Positions 25,551 through 33,507 are shown, counted from the stretch's first letter. The stretch: 38,929 nucleotides of DNA from Acidilobaceae archaeon (GCA_027014125.1 JALWEI010000017.1:1-38929); one strand, 5' to 3'. Translations and numbers: made by a program. The notes: generated by a model not told the origin, from the letters alone.

Positions 25551-27431
25551 CTACCCCCTTAACCCCACTATTTTATCCAGGGCCTCCACGGTGAATCCTA
25601 GCCCTAGCTTCTCCAGAGTGCTCCTCCTAGGCACGCCACGCTCATCCCAACCGCGGAGGTCGTAGTAGTGGTTCAACAGCTCGTTGTACTTGTCCAGGTC
25701 CAGCCTTGCCCCTGCCAGCGGGCCCTTGGTCAGCGGGTGCTTGAACCACCTGGCCGGGGGCATGTCCATCTCCCTGCTCCACCCGCCGTACTCCCTGATC
25801 CAGAGGGCCCTAACCAGAGCGTACACCCTATCCGCGAGCCTATAGAGGTCCTCCCATGTGTACGAGACCCCGGTGGCGTACGTCAGTATCTTGGGGTAGT
25901 ACTCAAGGTTCAGGCCGACCTCTACCCATGGGAAGCGGCATGCAACGAAGCTCTCGAATAGGCCGCCCCTTATCCTCTGCAACTCTATGACCTTCGCAGC
26001 CTTATCGCGGGAGTAGGAGAACCTATCAGTGGCGACCTCCCAGCTTATAACCCAAGCATCCTTATGGTGCGCCCCTATGGGGCTCGTCCCGTAGGCAAGC
26101 GCCATCCCGGGGGCCGCGTGGCAGTCGTACGCGCTAACCTCCAGGCCCTTCACGTGTATGGCGTAGTCGCAGCTCCCCTTCCCGGTCTTGGTGCAGGCCT
26201 CCCTAACGCCTCCAGCCAGCAGGTCCCCTAGGCCCGTCTCCCTATACGCTATCTCGCCGACGAGCTCCCTGAACCTCTTATAGTCGCCCCACTCCACCTT
26301 CTCCTCTATATGCCCGAGCTCGCTGGCCTCAGCGGCCCACGCCATCACGCTCCCCAGGCTTATCGTATCGAGGCCCAGCATGTCGGCCATCCTATTCAGC
26401 ACAGCCACCTTCCTCAGGTCCCCTAGGCCCAGGTTGCTCCCTAGCATAGCGACGTTCTCATAGTCGAGCTCGCTGATCTCGCCCTCCTCGTCCCTGATCA
26501 TGTTGCCACACGTCATATTACACTTGGGGCACCCCCTCTGGCCGATCTTCAGCTCCTCCATCCTGAAGCCGCCGATACCCTGGTACTCGTCGAAAACTCC
26601 CTCCCTGAAGTTGTACGCCGGCAGGACCCCAGCCTCCTGGGCCCACTCCACAGTCATCATAGTGCCCTGCCGCATCCAGAACTTGTAGTTCTTCGCCCTA
26701 ACCACCTCCATGTAGGCCTTCGACCCCTCCTCCTTGACCTTCTTCGGGTCGTGGAGGTTGAATCCCCGCGTGCCCCTGAAGACGACGGCCTTAAGCTTCT
26801 TGGAGCCCATAACCGCGCCCAGCCCCGGCCTGCCGCCGCTCCTACCCTCCTGGCTTATCACGGTAGCGAACTTGACCAGCCTCTCGCCGGCAGGCCCGAT
26901 CTCGACTATGCCCGCATCCTTCCCATACCTCTCCCTGAGCCTCCTCTCCGTCTCGAACGTGTCGAGGCCCCAAAGGTCCTCGGCATCCTCAAGGGAGACC
27001 TTCCCATCCTCTATATAAGCCACCACCGGCCTCCTAGAGGCCCCCTGGAAGACGACCGCGTCGAACCCAGTCTTCCTCAGCTCTACAGCGGCCCAGGTCC
27101 CTATATTGCCGTCGCCATAACCCCCGGTTAGAGGGCTCTTTGCAGCTACAATCATCTTGCCGCTACTAGGCAAGGTGACCCCCGTCAGGGGGCCCACAGC
27201 CATTATCAGCAGGTTCTCCGGGCCCAGGGGATCGGCTCCTACGGGTAGGTGCTCCCACAGAATCCGGGCGGCGAGGCCCCTGCCTCCCAGGAAGTCGAGG
27301 GCCCACTCCTTGGGATACTCGACCTCCCTAGACTCCCCCGTGGATAGGTTTATCCATAGGATCCTGCCGTGCCAGCCCTTCAACCCTATATGCACCCCCA
27401 GGGTAGGCTCTATCCAGCTAACATGCTCCAT
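25551..27431 (-). CDS. aor: Tungsten-dependent aldehyde ferredoxin oxidoreductase
   Basis: A 626-residue AOR/FOR-family enzyme that oxidises aldehydes to acids with ferredoxin as acceptor, using a tungstopterin and a [4Fe-4S] cluster. Cluster ligands are C301, C304 and C308 (CPKCNMTC) and C498 (VACRFPW), matching the AOR pattern. N-terminal signatures (GGRGLAARIL, LPSSGKMIVAAKSP, GTWAAVELRKTGFD) fit the pterin-binding domain. The ATG is about 25 bases after ATAAAAC, so leaderless. The divergent moaD and the nearby moaA give pterin cofactor context. Which aldehyde is unknown. Confidence 0.95.
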   Translation of the reverse strand: MEHVSWIEPTLGVHIGLKGWHGRILWINLSTGESREVEYPKEWALDFLGGRGLAARILWEHLPVGADPLGPENLLIMAVGPLTGVTLPSSGKMIVAAKSPLTGGYGDGNIGTWAAVELRKTGFDAVVFQGASRRPVVAYIEDGKVSLEDAEDLWGLDTFETERRLRERYGKDAGIVEIGPAGERLVKFATVISQEGRSGGRPGLGAVMGSKKLKAVVFRGTRGFNLHDPKKVKEEGSKAYMEVVRAKNYKFWMRQGTMMTVEWAQEAGVLPAYNFREGVFDEYQGIGGFRMEELKIGQRGCPKCNMTCGNMIRDEEGEISELDYENVAMLGSNLGLGDLRKVAVLNRMADMLGLDTISLGSVMAWAAEASELGHIEEKVEWGDYKRFRELVGEIAYRETGLGDLLAGGVREACTKTGKGSCDYAIHVKGLEVSAYDCHAAPGMALAYGTSPIGAHHKDAWVISWEVATDRFSYSRDKAAKVIELQRIRGGLFESFVACRFPWVEVGLNLEYYPKILTYATGVSYTWEDLYRLADRVYALVRALWIREYGGWSREMDMPPARWFKHPLTKGPLAGARLDLDKYNELLNHYYDLRGWDERGVPRRSTLEKLGLGFTVEALDKIVGLRG

Positions 27432-27449
27432 AATAGTAGGGCTACATGC

Positions 27450-27462
27450 TTAGTTTTATGTA
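27450..27462. promoter_or_regulatory. Overlapping divergent TATA boxes, aor / moaD
   Basis: A single AGTTTTATGTATG stretch serves as CATAAAACT on the minus strand for aor (start at 27431) and as TTTTATGTA on the plus strand for moaD (start at 27487). The 55-bp gap leaves no room for separate promoters, and both messages would be leaderless. Binding of TBP in one direction would compete with the other. Confidence 0.45.
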
Positions 27463-27486
27463 TGTAGCCCCTCTCCCTACATACTG

Positions 27487-27744
27487 TTGGTGGTTGTGGT
27501 GGGCAAGGCTAGGGTTAGGTACTTCGGCTTCCTGGCCGGGGAGATGGGTAGGGAGGTAGAGGTTGAGGTTGGGGACGGGGCTAGGGTTGAGGATGTTGTT
27601 AGGCTACCCGAGGGTATGAGCCTGGACGACGTGGTGGTCCTGGTTAACGGGGTTGCGGCGAAAAAGGGCCAGTTGGTGAGGCCGGGGGATGTTGTCTCGG
27701 TTATGCCCCACATCAGCGGGGGCACTCGAGGTCTCCCGGCATAG
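27487..27744 (+). CDS. moaD: MoaD/ThiS-family sulfur carrier
   Basis: An 85-residue ubiquitin-fold protein with VRYFGFLAGEMGREVEVEV, VVVLVNGVAAKKGQ and LVRPGDVVSVMPHISGG, the signature of MoaD. MoaD donates sulfur to cyclic pyranopterin during molybdo/tungstopterin synthesis through a terminal Gly-Gly. Here Gly78-Gly79 is followed by six more residues (TRGLPA), so the tail must be removed or the protein works otherwise. The TTG start is uncertain; a GTG one codon on is also possible. The last 32 bases overlap the convergent gene. It probably serves AOR. Confidence 0.85.
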   Translation: MVVVVGKARVRYFGFLAGEMGREVEVEVGDGARVEDVVRLPEGMSLDDVVVLVNGVAAKKGQLVRPGDVVSVMPHISGGTRGLPA

Positions 27745-28729
27745 ATAGTATCTTCTTCGAGAGCTTCTCCTCCTTGCCCTTATCCACCTCGTAGTAGTAG
27801 TACATGGTGTCAATGTTGCCTCCCAGCTTCTTGACTATCCTCAGCGTGCTGGAGATCATATCGCCCTCGCCAGTTATGCTCACCACCACCCTCTCCCTAC
27901 CGGTCACGGGGTCGGGTGACACGGTTGCGAAGACCACGGGGGGTAGCACTGGCAGGGCGTAGGATAGCCTCAGCGGCTCCGGCGTCGAGACGACTGCTAG
28001 CACATGGTTCTTCCCGAAGTACGGGGCGTACCTTAGCCTGTAGCCTAGTATCACCCTCCTACTCCACATGTTGTAGTACTTCCTCTGCGCCTTGGGGGTC
28101 TCGATCCCCAGCTCCCTCGCTATCGCCGCCATGCTCTTTATAGAGTCCTCGTCGGCCTCGTCGAGTATAGCTAGTAGGACCTTGTCCAGCGGGTAGCGGC
28201 GGCCCCATATCCTAGGGGGCCCCTCCTGGTATATCTCCGTGGCTATCTTTGTCATCTTCTCCTCGGTCTCCTCGCTGATCTCTGAGACGGGCTTCAGGTC
28301 CAGGAAGGGTATAGATGCGAGGGCCGGCCTAGAGCCCCACAGGATCCTGTTCAGGTAGTACTCGACATTCTCCCTGGAGAGCTTGTCTATAACCTCGTTC
28401 ATGCAAACCAGGGGCATGTAGTACATCTTGAGCTCCTTGCCGTCCAGGGTCTTGGCAGACATCTTCATAGGCAGGTCCAGGTCCACGGTGTCGCCGATAG
28501 TGATCAGCATGTTTATCCCGATCCTCTCGTAGTTCAGGGATATGCCGAACCTGAAACCATAGCTCAGGGCCCTCTGAACAAGCTTATAGAGGTTCCTCTC
28601 GCCAGTGCCAATGTATCTGGCGTACCACCTTATCGCTGGTGATGCCTCATCATCCTCTGTTGATCTCCGCGTAAGCGCCTCGATTGTTTGAGCTACTCTA
28701 TAATCCAGGATATCCCTCCTCCTCGGCAT
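27713..28729 (-). CDS. Lrp/AsnC-like winged-helix protein
   Basis: A 338-residue protein I do not recognise as a named family. Residues about 180-235 (YPLDKVLLAILDEADEDSIKSMAAIARELGIETP...GYRLRY) look like an Lrp/AsnC-type winged helix, and the C-terminal part (VVVSITGEGDMISSTLRIVKKLGGNIDTMYYYY) like a ligand-binding alpha-beta domain. The N-terminal 170 residues are alpha/beta with no clear motif. It is probably a transcription regulator, and two palindromes lie just upstream of it. The end overlaps moaD by 32 bases on the opposite strand. Confidence 0.55.
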   Translation of the reverse strand: MPRRRDILDYRVAQTIEALTRRSTEDDEASPAIRWYARYIGTGERNLYKLVQRALSYGFRFGISLNYERIGINMLITIGDTVDLDLPMKMSAKTLDGKELKMYYMPLVCMNEVIDKLSRENVEYYLNRILWGSRPALASIPFLDLKPVSEISEETEEKMTKIATEIYQEGPPRIWGRRYPLDKVLLAILDEADEDSIKSMAAIARELGIETPKAQRKYYNMWSRRVILGYRLRYAPYFGKNHVLAVVSTPEPLRLSYALPVLPPVVFATVSPDPVTGRERVVVSITGEGDMISSTLRIVKKLGGNIDTMYYYYEVDKGKEEKLSKKILSMPGDLECPR

Positions 28730-28771
28730 CTCATGTGCACCCTGATTCTACCTAGAAGTATTAACAGTTAG

Positions 28772-28796
28772 AGATTATAATCTTTATCGTAACGAT
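28772..28796. promoter_or_regulatory. Paired palindromes before the Lrp-like gene
   Basis: AGATTATAATCT (28772-28783) is a perfect 12-bp palindrome enclosing TTATAA, and ATCGT-A-ACGAT (28786-28796) lies three bases on. They are 43-67 bp upstream of the ATG, where the promoter is expected. They would suit autoregulation by a dimeric regulator; this is inference. Confidence 0.4.
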
Positions 28797-28933
28797 GTTA
28801 TGAGCCGGGGCATGATGCATAATACCGGGCTAGACTAGTTCCATGTCAATAGTTCCAAGACAGCGGTGAATAAATATTTATACAAGACACGAGGCTAGAT
28901 ATATACGTTGCCGGTCGTGTACACGGTGGGAGA

Positions 28934-28962
28934 CGCACAGGCGACTGTGCGCGAGGATTTAA
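28934..28962 (+). promoter_or_regulatory. Hairpin operator and TATA box of ctaB
   Basis: CGCACAG-GCGA-CTGTGCG (28934-28951) is a perfect 7-bp inverted repeat, followed at 28955 by GATTTAAG, a TATA-like box about 25 bp before the GTG at 28985. The repeat sits where an operator or BRE-covering site would act. A second AT-rich palindrome, ATAAATATTTAT, is at 28870-28881. Confidence 0.4.
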
Positions 28963-28984
28963 GCCTTACAAGAATATAGAATCC

Positions 28985-29878
28985 GTGCAGTGGGATAAAG
29001 GTATGCGGGATAAGTTGAAGGCGATAATAGAGCTGACAAAACCCAGGCAACTAATACTACTACTCGTAACCATGTACGGAGCATACTTCGCCGCCGGCGG
29101 AGGGCTAGACCCCAAAACACTCGCACTCCTAACAGTAGCAGGCTTCGGTGGGGTAGGGGGTGTCACAGCCCTAAACATGTACCTAGAGGCAGACCTAGAC
29201 TCCAGGATGAATAGGACCAAGAAGAGGCCACTACCCAGCAACAGGCTAACAATGGAGGAGGCGTTCATATCAATAATAGTGATGATCCTGGCAGGGGTGA
29301 TGGCTGCACTCCTCATAAACGTGTACGTAGCCGTGGCACTCCTCGCCGGGCTCTACTTCGACATAATAACCTACACAGAGCTCACAAAGAGGAGGAGCAT
29401 AGCAAACCTAATACTAGGAAGCGTTGCAGGCTCAATGCCAGCCCTAGGCGGCTGGGCGGCAGCGGCTGGCGGCTTCACGCCGGGAGGCATAATACTTGCA
29501 GGGATAGTATTCGTGTGGCAGCCCCTCCACGTCTCAGCACTAGCCTACTACTTCCTAGACGACTACCTCAAAGCCGGGGTGCCCGTGCTCCCAGCCATGG
29601 TCAAGCCCAGGACCTTCGCCATACTAGTCAGCGCCTCGATAGCACTCCTGCCAGTCCTGGCATGGCTCTTCGTCGCGGTAGAGGGCTACGGAGTAGCAGC
29701 GGCCGTGGTGACCACGCTAATGAGTATACACGCAATCATAAAGATACTCAGGTTCGCCGAGAGCCCCAGGAGGGAGGCGGCGCTGGGCATGATCAAGTAC
29801 GCCAGCCCCCTAGTGGCGGTAGCATTCGTACTCCTACCCATAGAACAAGCAATACAAACCGTAACACTACTAGGGTGA
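28985..29878 (+). CDS. ctaB: Heme O synthase (protoheme IX farnesyltransferase)
   Basis: A 297-residue UbiA-type prenyltransferase with about eight or nine membrane helices. The first prenyl-diphosphate motif (NMYLEADLDSRMNRTKKRPLP) and the second region (YTELTKRRSIANLILGSVAG, then GGWAAAAGGFTP) follow the CtaB pattern. It transfers farnesyl diphosphate to heme b to make heme O, the precursor of oxidase hemes. The GTG start fits the TATA box; the ATG at 29003 is an alternative. It indicates a heme-copper oxidase in this organism. It is followed at once by a second membrane gene. Confidence 0.9.
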   Translation: MQWDKGMRDKLKAIIELTKPRQLILLLVTMYGAYFAAGGGLDPKTLALLTVAGFGGVGGVTALNMYLEADLDSRMNRTKKRPLPSNRLTMEEAFISIIVMILAGVMAALLINVYVAVALLAGLYFDIITYTELTKRRSIANLILGSVAGSMPALGGWAAAAGGFTPGGIILAGIVFVWQPLHVSALAYYFLDDYLKAGVPVLPAMVKPRTFAILVSASIALLPVLAWLFVAVEGYGVAAAVVTTLMSIHAIIKILRFAESPRREAALGMIKYASPLVAVAFVLLPIEQAIQTVTLLG

Positions 29879-29883
29879 CCACC

Positions 29884-30456
29884 ATGGCATGCACAGGACA
29901 AAGGATGATGGCATGCATCGGAATAGCGGTGGCAGGCCTACCAGCACTAGCCAGCCTACTACACGGAGCCCCCAGCCTAGCCCTAGCGGCAGGCCTCCTA
30001 GCCCTAACACTCCCAGCCCTAGGAGGCCAGGCATGGATCCTGGCATCACTCCTCCCAATACTACCAGCAACAGCAGCCCTACTAGCCCCAGGCCTAGCCC
30101 AGCCCCTAGCAGCACTGGCAGTAGCAGGCCAGGCCTCCTATACACTAGCAAGGACAAGGAGGCTACACTCCCTAGCAATGCTAGCCGCACTAGCGCCAAT
30201 AGCCACGGGAGGCATAGAGGCGGTGCTAGCAGCGGTGCTAACCACAACCCTAGGCATGGTAGCATCAACCAGGATAGTAGAGGAGAGCGGGTGCCCCTTC
30301 AAGTCCGAGAACAGGCTCATACAGGCGGGAGCACTAGTCTCCGGGGCCGGGCTACTAGCCTCTGTAGTAGCAGGGTGGAACAGCTACGTGGCTACCCTCT
30401 GGCTACTTGGACTCCTTCTTCTAGAAGCCGGCGTCTTAGCTCCCCAAGGATCCTAG
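29884..30456 (+). CDS. Ala/Leu-rich multi-pass membrane protein
   Basis: A 190-residue protein with about six or seven hydrophobic helices rich in Ala, Leu and Gly and a short polar loop ESGCPFKSENRL. The ATG is preceded by GGTGA, four bases after the ctaB stop, so the two are co-transcribed. No conserved heme-ligand pattern is clear, and I cannot name the family. The upstream part of the same open frame (29515-29883) is a shadow of ctaB and is left out. The end overlaps moaA by 65 bases on the opposite strand. Confidence 0.6.
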   Translation: MACTGQRMMACIGIAVAGLPALASLLHGAPSLALAAGLLALTLPALGGQAWILASLLPILPATAALLAPGLAQPLAALAVAGQASYTLARTRRLHSLAMLAALAPIATGGIEAVLAAVLTTTLGMVASTRIVEESGCPFKSENRLIQAGALVSGAGLLASVVAGWNSYVATLWLLGLLLLEAGVLAPQGS

Positions 30457-31513
30457 CCCTCATACTCCTCTTAGGCAGCCCCAGCCTGCTCGAGCCGCGG
30501 GCTGGGAACCACGAGTCGCTCCTCCTAGCCAGCCAGAAGGGCCTCCTCAACTCGTTAACCTCCAAGAGGGCCTCAGCTGCTGCTAGCACCTTCTCCTCCC
30601 ACGTCTCTGCACCCCGTATCCGGGGGAGCATATGGATCCTCCTCCCCCTCCAGTTGAGGCAGGGGCTTAGGTGGCCGGTGGCGCTAACCCTTATCCTAGT
30701 GCACCCAGCGCAGAATATAGGGTTCCCGTGTGGCCTCACAACCTCCACCCTAACACCGTTGGGGAGCGTATACACGGGCCTGTTGTGGAGCCCCCTATAC
30801 TCCACCCTGGCCCCCCGCCTAACAAGCTCCTCCTCAACCCTGGAGAGGGGGTAGAAGTACTGCTTGAAGAACCGGGCCCCCAACCCCACGGGGTGCAGCT
30901 CTATAAGCTGGAGCACCGCCTCATACCTGGCAGCCAGGTCGGCCAGGCTCCAAACCTCATCCTCATTGACCCCACGAAGCAGGACCATGTTGACCTTGAG
31001 CCTCAACCCCGCATCATAGGCCGCCTTGAAGCCCCTCAAAGCCCTATCAAGCCCGTCAACCCCCGTTATGAACTTATACCTCCCCCGATGCAGGCTATGG
31101 ATCGAGATGTTAGCCCTGGCCAGCCCTGCCTCCACCAGCCGGTGGGCATACACGTTCATAAGGTAACCGTTACTAGTCATAGACACGTCACTACCAGGAG
31201 CATTAGAGCTAATCTCGCCCACAACCTCCACGATATCCCTCCTAATCAGCGGCTCCCCGCCAGTAATCTTAAAGCTGGACACGCCAAGCAGCCAGGCAGC
31301 CCTGGCTACCACGCCATACTCCTCGGGAACCATGACCGGGGGCAGCTGGCCAGGCCTCAAAGGCCTACCAACAGGATCACCCTCGATATGGCAGAAGATA
31401 CACCTAAAATTACACTCATTGGTAACGCTAACACGAAGATTACGGAACGGCCTCCCATAGGCATCTACAACAGCAGGAGCCCCAGGCAACCCCCACACCA
31501 CAACATCAACCAA
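30392..31513 (-). CDS. moaA: GTP 3',8-cyclase (radical SAM)
   Basis: First enzyme of molybdo/tungstopterin synthesis, turning GTP into 3',8-cyclo-GTP. Radical SAM ligands are C34, C38 and C41 (CNFRCIFC), with SAM-binding KITGGEP. The C-terminal cluster (CAGCTRIRV...GHLSPC) binds GTP. The open frame extends to 31597, but this would cover the first part of tRNA-Arg. A minus-strand TTTATG box near 31535 predicts a start at about 31510, so I choose TTG 31513. The C-terminal tail after the second cluster is long and the family's terminal Gly-Gly is absent. It supplies the pterin for AOR. Confidence 0.9.
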   Translation of the reverse strand: MVDVVVWGLPGAPAVVDAYGRPFRNLRVSVTNECNFRCIFCHIEGDPVGRPLRPGQLPPVMVPEEYGVVARAAWLLGVSSFKITGGEPLIRRDIVEVVGEISSNAPGSDVSMTSNGYLMNVYAHRLVEAGLARANISIHSLHRGRYKFITGVDGLDRALRGFKAAYDAGLRLKVNMVLLRGVNEDEVWSLADLAARYEAVLQLIELHPVGLGARFFKQYFYPLSRVEEELVRRGARVEYRGLHNRPVYTLPNGVRVEVVRPHGNPIFCAGCTRIRVSATGHLSPCLNWRGRRIHMLPRIRGAETWEEKVLAAAEALLEVNELRRPFWLARRSDSWFPARGSSRLGLPKRSMRARILGELRRRLLEEGVQVARG

Positions 31514-31573
31514 ACAATACACTAGGAGAGCATAAATTAATTCAGTATATAACACGAGTGGGAACCACAGAGA

Positions 31574-31652
31574 GGGCCCGTAGCCTAGCCAGGACAAGGG
31601 CGCCGGCCTTCGGAGCCGGAGGTCCCGGGTTCAAATCCCGGCGGGCCCGCCA
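31574..31652 (+). tRNA. tRNA-Arg (TCG), anchor of the toxin-antitoxin island
   Basis: The acceptor GGGCCCG pairs with CGGGCCC, with discriminator G and encoded CCA. The anticodon stem CCGGC/GCCGG has loop CTTCGGA, giving TCG (arginine). The T arm is CCGGG-TTCAAAT-CCCGG. There is no intron. AGTATATAAC at 31543-31552 lies about 22 bases upstream as TATA box. Copies of the stretch from the anticodon loop to the 3' end recur five times downstream. Confidence 0.96.
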
Positions 31653-31797
31653 CCAGACACATCCTAGTAATCATAAAAACAGATTGGAATATCTCGGCAA
31701 TTGGAACCAAAACTCGACTAAGGCTTGCTCAGTCCCGATAATCACGGTGTATAATCACACGCCTGCGGCATCGAGTCCGCTTGGCGGCAGGGGGCTT
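31653..31797. repeat. Conserved spacer copy 1 (between tRNA-Arg and vapC1)
   Basis: This 145-bp non-coding stretch aligns along its whole length with 32652-32800 and partly with 34552-34698. Shared blocks are TAGTAATCAT (31663), GCTCAGTCCCG (31727), GTGTATAATCACAC (31747) and GGGGGCTTCTAGGGTATAAC at the vapC end. No gene is seen. Confidence 0.7.
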
Positions 31798-32247
31798 CTA
31801 GGGTATAACCTTCAGCCATGGTATCCTCTTGAAGTCCTCGTCGAAAGTGAGGATAGTGTCTATACCATAGTGTCTGGCTGTTATTGTTATTAAAGCGTCT
31901 CCTGGAAGAAGGTTGTAATTTCTCATGATTTCTAGAAGCTCCCCTAGGCTACCTTTATCTTCTAAGACGATTATTCCCAGTTCTTCTATGAGTTCTTCAA
32001 CGTCGCTCATCGCATTAGCAAATTCTTTAACGCCATGCTTTCTTATATATTCCCGTAGCTGGTCTAGCCTCCTGATATTGAGCCTCCTAAATGCATCGAG
32101 TCTTATGAGGGTGAATATTATCTCGTCGATAACTCTAAGCGATACTGCAAAGTCTTTTTCCTCGACTAGTACTTGCTTCACCTTGGAAGCGTAAGGCTCA
32201 ATGCGATGGAGATAGTACACAATGGCATTAGTGTCTAGCAGTATCAC
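31798..32247 (-). CDS. vapC: VapC toxin 1 (PIN-domain ribonuclease)
   Basis: A 149-residue PIN-domain toxin with the acid residues in LLDTNAIVYYLH (D5), a central glutamate in VIDEIIF, PGDALI (near residue 117) and FDEDFKRIPW near the C-terminus. VapC toxins cleave tRNA or rRNA and are held by VapB. The GTG start overlaps the vapB1 stop in a GTGA. The last 17 or so residues are nearly identical to those of units 2 and 4. Confidence 0.88.
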   Translation of the reverse strand: MILLDTNAIVYYLHRIEPYASKVKQVLVEEKDFAVSLRVIDEIIFTLIRLDAFRRLNIRRLDQLREYIRKHGVKEFANAMSDVEELIEELGIIVLEDKGSLGELLEIMRNYNLLPGDALITITARHYGIDTILTFDEDFKRIPWLKVIP

Positions 32248-32447
32248 TGGGCCTCGGCCTCCAACATGAATTCGTCTAGAAGCTCTTTTGGCGCACTACC
32301 ACGTTTCCCATAGAACTTTTCGACGATTTTCTTTCTATCCTCAAAGCTCTCTATCCTAACTAAGACTTCCTCTCCCTCTTTTAGTTTAACAGGCTCTAGA
32401 AGCCTTAACGCTCCCTTCTCATACTTTGCCCTAACTACCTTGGGCAC
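32244..32447 (-). CDS. vapB: VapB antitoxin 1 (DUF104/AF2212-like)
   Basis: A 67-residue antitoxin with the DUF104 opening PKVVRAKYEKGALRLLEPVKLKEGEEV and an acidic C-terminal helix that neutralises the toxin. The GTG start is preceded by GGGGGTG. It overlaps vapC1 by four bases. The ACTAAATAAG at about 32463-32472 and the 57-bp block beyond it form its promoter side. Confidence 0.85.
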   Translation of the reverse strand: MPKVVRAKYEKGALRLLEPVKLKEGEEVLVRIESFEDRKKIVEKFYGKRGSAPKELLDEFMLEAEAQ

Positions 32448-32478
32448 TCGAGCACCCCCTATTCTTATTTAGTCCTCC

Positions 32479-32535
32479 AGCCAATTAGCCTTTCCGCTGG
32501 ATGTTTCAGAGTATCTTCTCTAATGTCCAGTATAG
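32479..32535. repeat. 57-bp leader repeat, copy 1 (identical to unit 3)
   Basis: Every base matches 34420-34476. It starts AGCCAATTAGCC and ends GTCCAGTATAG. It lies 31 bp upstream of vapB1 and 32 bp upstream of vapB3, so it probably carries regulatory sites for antitoxin expression. Confidence 0.9.
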
Positions 32536-32554
32536 ATAACCGTTTGTGAAGAGT

Positions 32555-32583
32555 GTTTCCAAACTATGGTTTCTCTTGGAAAC
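32555..32583. promoter_or_regulatory. Inverted repeat GTTTCCA-N15-TGGAAAC
   Basis: A 7-bp inverted repeat directly before the TTTATAAG at 32588-32595. Similar repeats occur at the same place in units 2 and 4, which argues for a conserved operator or RNA hairpin. Confidence 0.5.
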
Positions 32584-32599
32584 GTGGTTTATAAGTCTC

Positions 32600-32651
32600 G
32601 GGTCTTCGGAGCCGGAGGCTCGCGGGGTTCAAACTCGCGGCGGGTTCGCCA
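32600..32651 (+). repeat. tRNA-Arg 3'-half copy 2
   Basis: It runs from the anticodon loop (CTTCGGAGCCGGAGG) to CGCCA. The T arm still pairs (GCGGG/CTCGC) around TTCAAA, with base changes on both sides. There is no 5' half. TTTATAAG lies about 5 bases upstream. Confidence 0.85.
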
Positions 32652-32800
32652 CCAGGCACCACCCAGTAATCATTAATCCTAGCGTCGAATGTATCAGCGG
32701 CTGGTGCTGAAAACTCGGCTGAGACTCGCTCAGTCCCGTTAATAATTGATGTATAATCACACACCTATGGTATTGAGACCACTTGACAGCGGGGGGGCTT
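32652..32800. repeat. Conserved spacer copy 2 (before vapC2)
   Basis: It aligns with 31653-31797 throughout: CAGTAATCAT, CTCGCTCAGTCCCG, GATGTATAATCACACAC and GGGGGGGCTTCTAGGGTAT. No gene is seen. Confidence 0.7.
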
Positions 32801-33247
32801 CTAGGGTATAACCTTCAGCCATGGTATCTTCTTGAAGTCTTCGTCGAATGTTGCTAGCTCTCCTATGCCGTAGTGCTTGCAGGTTAATGCTATTTGAGCA
32901 TCGTTTGGCGCTAGTCTATAAGCCTTGATTGTCTTGACAAGTTCGTCTGGGTCTTGGTAATCTCTTAGTATGGCTACCTTGAAGTCCTTGATGAAGCCGT
33001 CCACCTTCTCTATGGCCTCCTCGGGGAATCCATGCTTGGCTACGTGTTTCCGGAATGAGTATTTACCCCTAACACCGTACTTTACCCGAGCAATCTTCGC
33101 ACCAGTAGTGTAGAGTAGCTCATTGTATACTATCATGGGTATGGCCATGCCTTCAATAATTGCTTCCCTGATAACCTTCTCTGAGGCGCTAGTTAGCTCG
33201 GTCTCAAAGAGGAAACTATAGATGATGTTCGTGTCTAGGCATATCAT
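32801..33247 (-). CDS. vapC: VapC toxin 2 (PIN-domain ribonuclease)
   Basis: A 148-residue PIN toxin with CLDTNIIYSFLF (D5), a central ELLYT glutamate, PNDAQI near residue 115 and the shared ending FDEDFKKIPWLKVIP. The middle differs strongly from VapC1, so the targets may differ. ATG overlaps the vapB2 stop as ATGA. Confidence 0.88.
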   Translation of the reverse strand: MICLDTNIIYSFLFETELTSASEKVIREAIIEGMAIPMIVYNELLYTTGAKIARVKYGVRGKYSFRKHVAKHGFPEEAIEKVDGFIKDFKVAILRDYQDPDELVKTIKAYRLAPNDAQIALTCKHYGIGELATFDEDFKKIPWLKVIP

Positions 33248-33447
33248 TGGGCCTGAGCCTCCTCCTCTAGCTCCCGGAGCTCCTCGATAGACGATTTCCC
33301 GAGAACACCCCTATACTTCTTGATTAACTCGTCTATATCCTCCTCCACTATAACCTTATACTCCTTGCCCTCCTCAAGGTTTATGCTATCCAAAGGCTTC
33401 AGCACACCCTTCTCATACCTAACACGTATGACTCTAGACAATTCCAT
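33244..33447 (-). CDS. vapB: VapB antitoxin 2 (DUF104-like)
   Basis: A 67-residue antitoxin (SRVIRVRYEKGVLKPLDSINLEEG) with an acidic C-terminus ending EELEEEAQAQ. The frame is open to 33477, but ATG 33447 follows GGTGGGG and gives the same length as vapB1, so I choose it. It overlaps vapC2 by four bases. Confidence 0.84.
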   Translation of the reverse strand: MELSRVIRVRYEKGVLKPLDSINLEEGKEYKVIVEEDIDELIKKYRGVLGKSSIEELRELEEEAQAQ

Positions 33448-33472
33448 CCCCACCCACACATTAGGTGCACGG

Positions 33473-33507
33473 GCCAATTAGCCTTTTCCCGCAGAGAGGT
33501 TTCCAGA
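33473..33507. repeat. 35-bp leader repeat, copy 2 (identical to unit 4)
   Basis: This stretch matches 35385-35419 at every base. It shares only the first 15 or so bases with the 57-bp block of units 1 and 3. It lies 25 bp upstream of vapB2. Confidence 0.85.

Noticed and set aside
29515-29883. Long N-terminal extension of the membrane gene after ctaB
   Set aside because: It is a shifted-frame shadow of ctaB, low in hydrophobic order; ATG 29884 with GGTGA is the real start.
30671-31525. 284-codon plus-strand ORF
   Set aside because: It is a shadow of moaA on the other strand; moaA carries all radical SAM motifs.
31514-31597. Upstream extension of moaA to 31597
   Set aside because: It would overlap the 5' end of tRNA-Arg and the TATA boxes of both genes; family similarity begins after the TTG at 31513.
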